A DNA stretch of 45,167 bases from Gammaproteobacteria bacterium (lineage in GTDB: Bacteria; Pseudomonadota; Gammaproteobacteria; Steroidobacterales; XN24), in contig JAHEFR010000021.1 of the NCBI GenBank assembly GCA_024640085.1, positions 1 to 45,167 of the forward strand. Direction: 5' to 3'. The translations under genes were made by a program, and so were the position numbers. Under the pieces are notes generated by a model that had not been told where the DNA came from, made no database searches, and worked only from the letters and a program-made list of their open reading frames with translations. Position 1 is the stretch's first letter, and the number at the start of each line of letters is the position of its first letter. Positions 26,325 through 34,202 of the stretch are shown piece after piece.

Positions 26325-27356
26325 ATGACTCACAACATCACGCTGAAGCCATCGGGCCAGAATTTCGCTGCCAGCGAGGAAGAGTCCATCCTCGCCGCGG
26401 CGCTCCGCCATGGCATCAACCTGCCCCATAGCTGCCGTGGCGGCAGTTGCCTGTCCTGTCGCGCCAGGGTCGTTGGTGGCGAGATTCGCTACCGGGACGG
26501 GCTGCCGCCGGCGTTGACCGCGGAGGAGGCAGCTGACGGGTGGGCGCTCCTGTGCCAGGCGAGGGCAGCCAGTGATGTGGCGGTGGAGGCCGCGGCCCTG
26601 GAGACTCCAGGGAACATCCGAATTCGCCGTCTTCCCTGCCGCGTGCATAAGATGCAGCGGCTGAGCGAGGACGTGATGGCTCTGTTCCTCAAGTTACCTG
26701 GCTTCGAGCCTTTCGAATTCCTGGCGGGCCAGTATGCTGACATCCTGCTCGCTGACGGAAGGCGACGCAGTTTTTCCATGGCAAACCCGCCTCACGATGC
26801 CCAGATCCTCGAGTTGCACGTAAGACGCGTGGAAGGCGGCGCGTTTACCTCCCACGTCTTCGGCCACATGAAGGAGCGGGACCTGCTGCGGATCGAGGGG
26901 CCGTTGGGTCAGTTCTACTGGCGCGATGAGTCGGGACGTCCGGCCATCATGGTGGCCGGAGGGACAGGCTACGCGCCCATCAAGTCCATGCTGCGCCACG
27001 TATACGAGGACCGGCAACCCCATCCTGTCCATTTTTATTGGGGCGCCAGGGACCTGGCGGGTCTTTACGACAAGGACGTCGGGGCTCGACACGACTGGAG
27101 CGGATTTGCCTTCACGCCCGTTCTGTCCGAACCGGCTCCCGGCGATGGGTGGCGGGGCCGGACCGGGATGGTGCACAGGGCGGTTTTCGAGGACAAGCCC
27201 GATCTCTCACCTTTCGACGTCTACATGGCGGGACCGCCTGGCATGATCGAGGCTGCAAGGAAGGATTTCGTCGCAGCGGGCCTGGCCCCCGATCGTCTCT
27301 TCTTCGATTCCTTCGATTACGCTGCGGACGGCCGCGAGGATCCGTCGGACCGCTGA
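26325..27356 (+). CDS. 2Fe-2S ferredoxin / FAD / NAD(P)H oxidoreductase
   Basis: 343-aa single-chain reductase. The N-terminal plant-type ferredoxin has Cys37, Cys42, Cys45 and Cys77 (CRGGSCLSC ... LCQ). An FAD-binding domain follows with RRSFSMANPP, then an NAD(P)-binding domain with VAGGTGYAPIKSM and YMAGPPGM. This architecture is shared by oxygenase reductases and by proteins annotated as CDP-6-deoxy-3,4-glucoseen reductases. In many gammaproteobacteria such a gene accompanies ubiD, and in E. coli the flavin reductase fre adjoins ubiD. A role in supplying electrons or reduced flavin to quinone synthesis is therefore inferred. ATG 26325 is chosen because the ferredoxin domain begins there. 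It ends one base before the convergent hemY stop. Confidence 0.88.
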   Translation: MTHNITLKPSGQNFAASEEESILAAALRHGINLPHSCRGGSCLSCRARVVGGEIRYRDGLPPALTAEEAADGWALLCQARAASDVAVEAAALETPGNIRIRRLPCRVHKMQRLSEDVMALFLKLPGFEPFEFLAGQYADILLADGRRRSFSMANPPHDAQILELHVRRVEGGAFTSHVFGHMKERDLLRIEGPLGQFYWRDESGRPAIMVAGGTGYAPIKSMLRHVYEDRQPHPVHFYWGARDLAGLYDKDVGARHDWSGFAFTPVLSEPAPGDGWRGRTGMVHRAVFEDKPDLSPFDVYMAGPPGMIEAARKDFVAAGLAPDRLFFDSFDYAADGREDPSDR

Positions 27357-27357
27357 T

Positions 27358-28575
27358 TCACGATCGCCGGACCCTTTCCGGCGCGACGAGTGCAGGCATG
27401 GAAGCCCTCGCCGTGGCCGTCTCGAGGCCGAGCCGGAATGCCTCCGCCGCCCCTTCCTCTTCTCCCATCGTCTGGAGCAACTGGCCGTAAAGGCGGTAGC
27501 CAATCGGGTCCGGACGTATTCCGAGGCTGGTTTCCAGGTAGCTCCTGGCTTTGCCCCAGAGCTGGTTTTGCATGCAGAGGCGGGCAGCGGTCAGCAGCAG
27601 GGCCGGGTCCTCGCCGCGGCGGGTCAGCCAGGCTTCCGCATGAGCCAGGTGGGCCGCAGGGTTGCCGGTTTCTATCTGGCCATATATCTCGACGAGTGCC
27701 GGATTCCATGCCGTCTTCAGAGACTTGCGGATGGTTTTCTCCAGCTGATCATGGTTTCCGCACAGCGCCGATGCCCGGGCGTGGTCTGCCACCAGGGAAG
27801 GGTGCGACCGGAGCGTCTTCGGCAATTGCTGCCAGATCTTTTCGACCTGCTCGGCCTGCCCGTTGGCGGCCGCGTTGGCGAGCAGGGCGGAAGCCGTCTC
27901 CTCCCGCAGCGCGGACACCTTGTCCGCCGGCATGGTCTTCACTTTTGCCAGCCTTGGCAGCAGAGCTTCCAGGTCCTGCCAGCGCTGCAGCCTCCGATAG
28001 ACCTCCGCCAACAGAGCCAGACCCCGGGAATGGTCCGGCGACCGGGCCCGGAGGCGTTCGAGAGTTGCGAGGGCCTCCTCCATCTGCCCCCGTTCCATCT
28101 GGAGTTCCGCCTGGGTGACGAGGATCGCGGGAGCCGCGTCAGGTTCGCGCTCGAAAGCCAGCTTTAGCCAGTTGTCCCGCCTGTCTTCCGCTCCCTGCTG
28201 CTGGGCAGCCCGGGCCGCGGTGAGGTAATTGAGCAGCGGCGCCTGGCTGCGGCCGGCGCCACGGGCCAGCATACGCTCGCCTCTTGCCGAATCGCCCTCC
28301 GCGATGGCCATCAATCCGCGAGTCAGCCTGTCCCGGGCCCTGTTGTCGCGAAAGCGCGCGGTCGCCTGTCCCAGCCGCCTTGGCGCCCTCCACAGGCGCA
28401 CCAGTACCCTGACGGCAACGTAAAGGAGCACGACAGCGAGGATCAGGCCGGGGACCGACATCTCCACCGCGTAACCGCGCATGTCGATCAGTACGTAGCC
28501 GCTGTCCTCCAGTAGCGAGTGGGCCGCGAATGCCCCGAGCACGAGCGCCAGAATCAGCAGTAGCCCGATCCTCAT
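27358..28575 (-). CDS. hemY: HemY-type TPR membrane protein (haem biosynthesis cluster)
   Basis: 405 aa. Two N-terminal membrane helices (IGLLLILALVLGAFAAHSL, and MSVPGLILAVVLLYVAVRV) flank the HemY_N domain. The rest is a long run of TPR-like helical repeats facing the cytoplasm. The proteobacterial hemY of this type is not protoporphyrinogen oxidase (the Bacillus HemY); its exact role in haem metabolism is unsettled. It is the last gene of the hemCDXY run and overlaps hemX by 4 bp. Confidence 0.9.
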   Translation of the reverse strand: MRIGLLLILALVLGAFAAHSLLEDSGYVLIDMRGYAVEMSVPGLILAVVLLYVAVRVLVRLWRAPRRLGQATARFRDNRARDRLTRGLMAIAEGDSARGERMLARGAGRSQAPLLNYLTAARAAQQQGAEDRRDNWLKLAFEREPDAAPAILVTQAELQMERGQMEEALATLERLRARSPDHSRGLALLAEVYRRLQRWQDLEALLPRLAKVKTMPADKVSALREETASALLANAAANGQAEQVEKIWQQLPKTLRSHPSLVADHARASALCGNHDQLEKTIRKSLKTAWNPALVEIYGQIETGNPAAHLAHAEAWLTRRGEDPALLLTAARLCMQNQLWGKARSYLETSLGIRPDPIGYRLYGQLLQTMGEEEGAAEAFRLGLETATARASMPALVAPERVRRS

Positions 28576-29759
28576 TGGATCCTGTCCGCCTCTGTCGCCA
28601 ACAACGTCTTCAGGGAGCCGGATATGTCAGGAATTTCGATCTCGATCCGCCGGCTCTCCAGTTCGCCCAGGGCTGTGATGAAGGCCTGCACCCCCGGATC
28701 GTCCGTCTGGAAGTACTCCTCCGTCCAGCGGCGGCCCGAATTCAGGCTGGCGCGGTAAACGGATGCATCCGCCTCCAGGAGTGCGAGCCTGGCCGTTTGC
28801 AGCTCGAGTTCGAGGTTCCGGCGGAGGAAGAAGGATTCTTCCGGCGAAAGTAGCGGCTCTTCGCTGCCCTCGGTTCGCCGGACCCTGAATATGCTGCCGA
28901 AGAAATCCGCGATCTTCGCGCTGAGCCGTGCCAGTCCGCCGGCCGCTTCATCAGCCGACGGCGGCCGGACATCGCCTCTGTGCTGGCCGGCCAGGGGCAG
29001 AGCGTCCACACGTCTCGCAAGGCTACCCAGCCGCAGGGCGATCCCCTCTACGTCAGGCCGGGGTACGGATTGAAGGCTGAGGATATCGTCAGCTATCTGT
29101 GTTCGCACCTGCTGGACAGAAGGGTCGGACATCCGGTTGAGCAGGCTGTCAGCGGCCACCAGCGCCGCCAGTGCCGTGTTCGGATCACGAGCCAGGGTCG
29201 CCTGCTGATTGGCGATCCTCAGCAGGGACTCGACCTCTGCCAGCCGCCAGTCGATCGCTGTCGGCCCGTTCTCGCGCTGCGCCAGCCGGGCCGTCCGGCT
29301 CTCCAGGTCCGCCAGTCGTCTGGCTGTGCCGTCCCCGGCGGTGCGGAGTTCCTCCAGTTGGGAATCGAGGGTCAGCTTATCCGTCTGGATGGCCCGGATC
29401 TGATCCTCCAGTGTCGATGTCTTTCGAGCCACCGCCGAGATGTCGCCGGAAACGTCGGCACGCACGTTGTCCGCTTGCTTCGAGGCAAGCTGGGTGATCC
29501 AGAAGACGTAGGCGGAGCCCGCCCCTGCGGCCAGCGCGATCAGCAACGCCAGCGCCGCGACCGCGCGACCGCCACGCGGGGTGGGCACCGGTGGTGCGTC
29601 ACTGACCGGCGACCGATCCGGCGTGTCCGCTTCCGCGGGCCGGTCCACGGGCGACTCCGGAGAGTGGTCTGCCGGCGCGGGTTCCGGAGTCGTCGCCTCG
29701 GTCGCATCAGCAGCCTCGGTCGAGGCTGAGGGATCGTCAGGGGGAGTCGATTGGTTCAT
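28572..29759 (-). CDS. hemX: HemX-family membrane protein (uroporphyrin-III C-methyltransferase-like name)
   Basis: 395 aa. A Pro/Glu/Ser/Thr-rich, disordered cytoplasmic N-terminus (1-60) is followed by one membrane helix at about 66-88 (AVAALALLIALAAGAGSAYV). A coiled coil follows (VARKTSTLEDQIRAIQTDKL) and then an all-helical domain (WRLAEVESLLRIANQQATLARD) characteristic of HemX. No SAM-methyltransferase motif is present, so the old enzymatic name is not supported. It overlaps hemD and hemY by 4 bp each. Confidence 0.92.
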   Translation of the reverse strand: MNQSTPPDDPSASTEAADATEATTPEPAPADHSPESPVDRPAEADTPDRSPVSDAPPVPTPRGGRAVAALALLIALAAGAGSAYVFWITQLASKQADNVRADVSGDISAVARKTSTLEDQIRAIQTDKLTLDSQLEELRTAGDGTARRLADLESRTARLAQRENGPTAIDWRLAEVESLLRIANQQATLARDPNTALAALVAADSLLNRMSDPSVQQVRTQIADDILSLQSVPRPDVEGIALRLGSLARRVDALPLAGQHRGDVRPPSADEAAGGLARLSAKIADFFGSIFRVRRTEGSEEPLLSPEESFFLRRNLELELQTARLALLEADASVYRASLNSGRRWTEEYFQTDDPGVQAFITALGELESRRIEIEIPDISGSLKTLLATEADRIQ

Positions 29760-30562
29760 CTTCCTTCTTCCTGGCGGACAGCGGGGCCCTTGAGCCGTCC
29801 GGACCAGGATGCGATTGCTTCGACCAGCGAACGATCATCCGGTCCCGGCGCGAGAATGCGCTCGGCTCGGTGCTGCAATGCTTCCGATCTTTGTACCACA
29901 CGACGACTCGCGGTCACCAGCGGTGTCGCCGACAGTAGCGATGAGAATTCGGCGCCGAGATCCGCATGGAGAGCCTCGAGGATCTCCACGCTGGTTGCGG
30001 TGTATACGTCGATTCCGCCGCTGGACCATCGATCGAGCAGCCCCGCGCGTTCTTCGCGGGTGGATGATCTCCGGCGTCGCCGGTAAACCTCGAGATAAGT
30101 GACCCGCGCGCCTCGCGCGATCAGCTGTTCGCCCAGCAATTCTCGGCCACCCACGCCGCGGAAGATGATTGCCTGTCGCCCGGACAGGCGGTCCAGATCA
30201 GGATGCGATAGCAGGGCCTCACTGTCGAAGCCCGCGGATTTCACGTCAGGAACCAGACCGGCCTCTCTGAGGGCACGCTCGGTGGACGGACCAATGGCCG
30301 CAATCCTGGGCGTTGAACGGCCGGTCAGCAGCGGGACGCCATTTATGACTGCGTTTCGGCTCACGAAGATGGCGAGATCCGAAGCGCTTGCGCCCCCAAG
30401 GGCCTCCAGGGCATCGAGGTCGGGCTCGTGGGCGTCGATTTCGATGGCGGGCCAGGGCATTCCGTTCCCGCCGCTGTCGTCGACCAGCCGGCACAGGGAC
30501 CGGCACTGCTGGAGGGGACGCGTCACCAGGACTCCGAGCCGGCCCGTTTTCGTTGCCATCAT
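29756..30562 (-). CDS. hemD: uroporphyrinogen-III synthase
   Basis: 268-aa HemD fold that cyclises hydroxymethylbilane with inversion of ring D. The sequence is poorly conserved across the family, but VLVTRPLQQCRSLCRLVDDSGG, FVSRNAVINGV, AIGPSTERALREAG and the late ATSVEILEAL are recognisable. Its position directly after hemC (4-bp overlap) makes the call secure. Confidence 0.93.
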   Translation of the reverse strand: MMATKTGRLGVLVTRPLQQCRSLCRLVDDSGGNGMPWPAIEIDAHEPDLDALEALGGASASDLAIFVSRNAVINGVPLLTGRSTPRIAAIGPSTERALREAGLVPDVKSAGFDSEALLSHPDLDRLSGRQAIIFRGVGGRELLGEQLIARGARVTYLEVYRRRRRSSTREERAGLLDRWSSGGIDVYTATSVEILEALHADLGAEFSSLLSATPLVTASRRVVQRSEALQHRAERILAPGPDDRSLVEAIASWSGRLKGPAVRQEEGR

Positions 30563-31491
30563 GATCCCGCGCGCGAGGCCTCCAGCAGCTCGTCAGCACC
30601 CTGGGCGCGTAGATCCATAGCCAGTTCCCGCCCCAGCTCGCGACCGTCGCTGGCGCTGCCGCGGACCATGGCCCGAATCACCCGGGACCCGTCGGGCATC
30701 GCCACGACGCCACGCAGAAACAACTCGCCCTCCCGGAGCTCGCCGAAGGCGGCGATCGGAGATTCGCAGCTCGCACCCAGCTCCCGGGCCAGGCTCCGTT
30801 CGCCGTTGATACAGCGGCGGGTGCCCGCATGTTCGACGGCCTGCAGGGCCTCCAGGATGGACTGGTCCTCCGCGCGGCACTCGATACCGATTATCCCCTG
30901 GCCTACGGCCGGAAGGCATTCCTCCATGGTGAGGCGTCCGGAGATCCGCTCCCCGAGTCCCAGGCGTTTGAGCCCGGCAGCGGCAAGGATGACGGCGTCG
31001 AAAGCGCCCTCGTCGAGTTTGCGAAGCCGGGTTTCCACATTGCCGCGGACCGGCCCGATCCGCAGATCGGGCCGCGCGTTCTGGATCTGGGCCTGGCGTC
31101 TGAGACTGGAGGTGCCCACGCGGGCGCCCTCCGGAAGCGCCGACAGGGACTCGCCGTTCTTCGCAGCCGCGATGGCGTCTCCGGGGTCAGCCCGTTGCAG
31201 AACGGCGCCGATAGTCATGCCCCCGGGCAGGTCCCAGGGGACGTCCTTCATGGAATGGACCGCCACGTCGGCCCTGTCCTCGAGCATCGCCGTCTCCAGT
31301 TCTTTGATGAACAGCCCCTTGCCGCCGACCTTGGCCAGGGATCGGTCCAGGATCTGGTCCCCCCTGGTGGTCATGGGGATGATCTCGATGTCGATACCGG
31401 GATGGGCCCGACGGAGCGTGTCCGCGACGTACTCGGTCTGCCACAGGGCGAGCCGGCTCTGCCGAGTGGCGATGCGGATTTCCTTAATCAT
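30559..31491 (-). CDS. hemC: porphobilinogen deaminase (hydroxymethylbilane synthase)
   Basis: Polymerises four porphobilinogens on a dipyrromethane cofactor. The ATG at 31491 gives 310 aa; a longer open frame overlapping algR is not the real start. RIATRQSRLALWQTEYVAD, the catalytic-Asp region ADVAVHSMKDVP, and RRQAQIQNARPDL are visible. The cofactor cysteine is Cys242 in GASCESPIAAFG, the same number as in E. coli. The ATG overlaps the algR stop (ATGA), so haem synthesis is coupled to the AlgZR regulators. Confidence 0.95.
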   Translation of the reverse strand: MIKEIRIATRQSRLALWQTEYVADTLRRAHPGIDIEIIPMTTRGDQILDRSLAKVGGKGLFIKELETAMLEDRADVAVHSMKDVPWDLPGGMTIGAVLQRADPGDAIAAAKNGESLSALPEGARVGTSSLRRQAQIQNARPDLRIGPVRGNVETRLRKLDEGAFDAVILAAAGLKRLGLGERISGRLTMEECLPAVGQGIIGIECRAEDQSILEALQAVEHAGTRRCINGERSLARELGASCESPIAAFGELREGELFLRGVVAMPDGSRVIRAMVRGSASDGRELGRELAMDLRAQGADELLEASRAGS

Positions 31492-32222
31492 AATTCCTGA
31501 ATTCTGCGACGAAAATCTGATGCGTGACGCCTGCTGACCGGAAGCGTTTCTTCGCAGCCACGGATGCGCACCTGCAGGCGGCCCTCCCGGTCCTTCTCCA
31601 TGGATTCTACGTGGCGGAGGGCGACCAGCGCACTTCGGTGGATACGGCCGAACTCCGATTCGAATTCTTCGGCCAGCTCTTTGAGCGACTCGTCGATCAG
31701 GTCGGTGCCATGGCTGTGGCGGACACTGACATATTTCTGATCGGCGCGGAAGTAATACACGTCCTCGACAGGAATCAGCTTCATCCGGTCTCCGAGCCGG
31801 GCACAAATGTTGCGCCGTGCCGCCCGGCCCCCCCCGTCACGCAGGACGGCAAGCTGGGCCCTGGTCGGGCGAGTCGCTCGTCGCAGGGCCCTTTCGAGGC
31901 GCTCCTTGCGCACCGGTTTCAGGATGTAGCCCGTGGCGGCGGCGTCGAACGCCTCGAGCGTGTACTCGTCGTAGGCGGTGGTGAAGATCACTGCGGGCGG
32001 TTCTTCCATCGCCGTGAGATGCCGGGCCGCCTCCACCCCGTCGATCCCGGGCATGCGGATGTCCATCAGGACGATATCCGGCGCAAAGCGGTCCACTTTT
32101 TCCAACGCCTCTCGGCCGTCTGCTGCCTCGCCGACCAGTTCGAAACCGTCCAGCCCGGACACCAGGTGGGCCAGCCGCTCCCGGGCGGGAGCCTCGTCGT
32201 CCACTACGAGGACACGCATCAT
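31488..32222 (-). CDS. algR: AlgR-type LytTR response regulator
   Basis: 244 aa. The N-terminal receiver has the phospho-acceptor Asp54 (VLMD at 51-54), VVDDE for metal binding and the Lys switch in ILKPVRKERL. The C-terminal LytTR DNA-binding domain follows (EDVYYFRADQKYVSVRHSHG ends near the first strand pair). In pseudomonads AlgR controls alginate, twitching motility and haem-related genes. The algZ-algR-hemC order is conserved there, which supports the name; the targets in this organism are unknown. Confidence 0.9.
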   Translation of the reverse strand: MMRVLVVDDEAPARERLAHLVSGLDGFELVGEAADGREALEKVDRFAPDIVLMDIRMPGIDGVEAARHLTAMEEPPAVIFTTAYDEYTLEAFDAAATGYILKPVRKERLERALRRATRPTRAQLAVLRDGGGRAARRNICARLGDRMKLIPVEDVYYFRADQKYVSVRHSHGTDLIDESLKELAEEFESEFGRIHRSALVALRHVESMEKDREGRLQVRIRGCEETLPVSRRHASDFRRRIQEL

Positions 32223-33310
32223 CCGTTCCCTGTCCTCGGGAACTCGAGCACCACCTCGTAGGACTGTCCGGACGGGCCATGGTCAACTCGCGCGCGGTTG
32301 CCGTAAGCCATCCGGAATCGTTCGCTGATGTTGTTCAATGCCATGCGATTGCCCTCCCGGCGGCTGCTTCTGCCCTGATCCGGCATGGGGTTGCTGATCC
32401 TGATCTGAATCCGATCGTCAGCGATCATCCTGCCCTCGATGCGTACCGTGCCTCCTTTGGCCAGGGGCTCGATGCCGTGGTAGATAGCATTTTCTAAAAG
32501 CGGCTGAAGCGAAAGCCCCGGAATCTCCGCCCGCATGGGTAGCGAGTCCACGTCCCAATCCACGCCGAGGCGCGCGCCGAGTCGATGCTGCTCGATCCTC
32601 TGGTACAGACGGGCGATCTCTAGATCCTCTTTCAAGGACATGCGCGCCGAAGAATCACGCAGGGAGGCCCGGAAGAGATCGGCCAGATCCTCGATGGCTT
32701 CCTCTGCCAACCCCGCATCACGGCGGGTCAGCGCGGCGATGGTGTTCAGGCTATTGAACAGGAAATGAGGGCGGATCCTCGCCTGCAGGGCGTTGACTCG
32801 AGAGGCCGCCTCCAGTTCCACATTCCTTCGCCACTGGTGGGAGACATAGAAATAACGGAGGGTGAGTGCGCTGACGATCAGGGCGATGGCAATGTTCCCC
32901 AGCACGAACTTCACGTGTTCCGATGCCGCCAGGGGGCGGGCGGTCGGGGCACCGATAAACGCCCAGTATCCGGCCAGCCACCAGCCGGCCTCCGAAATGA
33001 GCCCGGTGACGCCTGCGAGCAGGACCAGCGCCGCCCCGGTCGCCTGAGTTACGGATCGCCTTGCCAGCAGCGGCCGCGTATAACAGAGCACCGCTGCGCC
33101 CGCCAAGCCAATCCACAGCAGGAACAGGGACGTATTTGCCATGGTCCCCCAGAAATCGGCGTCCGGAATCCCGCGCGGCCGGCCGAGCGTCAAAACCAGC
33201 GCCACGAGCTCGCTGATCAGCACGAGGCCCAGCACCACACCGGGGCGGCAGAAATCGGGCAGATACTCGGCTCGCTCCGAGTTCCGTGGGAGTCGTGCCG
33301 CGCTGGGCAT
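32219..33310 (-). CDS. algZ: AlgZ/FimS-type sensor histidine kinase
   Basis: 363-aa LytS-like kinase. Several N-terminal membrane helices (about 24-165) are followed by the His_kinase domain with His182 in RPHFLFNSLNT and an HATPase-like domain (LQPLLENAIYHGIEPLAKGG, then VLEFPRTGNG at the end). It lacks the usual HisKA dimerisation helix, as does Pseudomonas AlgZ. It overlaps algR by 4 bp and lies 6 bases after the upstream oxidoreductase gene. Confidence 0.9.
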   Translation of the reverse strand: MPSAARLPRNSERAEYLPDFCRPGVVLGLVLISELVALVLTLGRPRGIPDADFWGTMANTSLFLLWIGLAGAAVLCYTRPLLARRSVTQATGAALVLLAGVTGLISEAGWWLAGYWAFIGAPTARPLAASEHVKFVLGNIAIALIVSALTLRYFYVSHQWRRNVELEAASRVNALQARIRPHFLFNSLNTIAALTRRDAGLAEEAIEDLADLFRASLRDSSARMSLKEDLEIARLYQRIEQHRLGARLGVDWDVDSLPMRAEIPGLSLQPLLENAIYHGIEPLAKGGTVRIEGRMIADDRIQIRISNPMPDQGRSSRREGNRMALNNISERFRMAYGNRARVDHGPSGQSYEVVLEFPRTGNG

Positions 33311-33316
33311 GGCTCG

Positions 33317-34195
33317 TTATCCCCCGGCTTCCCGGAACATCTCTTGCTTGAGGACGAACAGCGCAGAAATGTCCTTTTCTGCCAGCCCTTTGTCTATCAG
33401 GTGCTGGTAATGAATCCGGGTCATCTCCACCAGTGGCAGGCCGACGCCGCTGGACGCCGCCATCTCCGAGCATATGCCGAGATCCTTCTGGTGCAGCACG
33501 ACCTTGAACCCCAGCGGGAACTTTCCCCGGACCATCGTGGGGCCCCGGTGACTGAGGAACCAGTTCCCGGCGGCGCCCCGGGAGAGCGCTTCGATAAGTG
33601 CCTCCATCGGCAGTCCCTGGGCTTCGCCGAACGCGAGGGCCTCCGTGACCGCCTGGTTGATGCCCGCCACCATGATCTGATTGGTGGCCTTGGCGGCCTG
33701 CCCGGCTCCGGCCGGGCCCAGGTGGACGATGGTCTTGCCCATGGCCTCCAGCACCGGGCGCGCCCGTCGCAGGTGATCCTCCTCGCCGCCGACCATGATC
33801 GAGAGGCTGCCCTGGCGGGCGCCCTCGGTGCCTCCGCTGACCGGGCAGTCGAGGAAGCCGACATCGTCGCGGGCCAGCAGGGAAGAGGCCCGCCGCGCCG
33901 TGGACGCATCGACCGTGGAACAGTCGATGATGATGTCGCCCGCCGACATCGCCGGCGCCAGGGTCTCCACCAGATTGCGCACGTCACTATCCGCCGAAAC
34001 GCAGAGCACGATAATGTCGCACAGCGCAGCGAGTTCCACCGGGCTGGCGCATCGTCTGCAGCCGGTCTCCCGGGCGAGTCTCTCCGCCTTGGCCCCGGTC
34101 CGGTTCCACACGGCGGCCAGCAGGCCGGCCCCATGGAGGTTGGCGGCCATCGGCGCCCCCATGGCACCCAGCCCGATGAATCCGGCTTTCAGCAT
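33317..34195 (-). CDS. NAD(P)-dependent beta-hydroxyacid dehydrogenase family protein
   Basis: 292 aa from ATG 34195, the family length. GFIGLGAMGAPMAANL gives the GxGxxG at 8-13. DCPVSGGTEGARQGSLSIMV is the substrate-binding signature, and GAGQAAKATNQIMVAGINQA carries the catalytic Lys region. The family includes tartronate semialdehyde reductase, 3-hydroxyisobutyrate dehydrogenase and glyoxylate/succinic-semialdehyde reductases. The last would fit the polyamine context of speA 7 bases upstream, but this is only suggestive. It occupies the place of argH in the P. aeruginosa algZ neighbourhood. Confidence 0.88.
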   Translation of the reverse strand: MLKAGFIGLGAMGAPMAANLHGAGLLAAVWNRTGAKAERLARETGCRRCASPVELAALCDIIVLCVSADSDVRNLVETLAPAMSAGDIIIDCSTVDASTARRASSLLARDDVGFLDCPVSGGTEGARQGSLSIMVGGEEDHLRRARPVLEAMGKTIVHLGPAGAGQAAKATNQIMVAGINQAVTEALAFGEAQGLPMEALIEALSRGAAGNWFLSHRGPTMVRGKFPLGFKVVLHQKDLGICSEMAASSGVGLPLVEMTRIHYQHLIDKGLAEKDISALFVLKQEMFREAGG

Positions 34196-34202
34196 CGTTG
34201 CA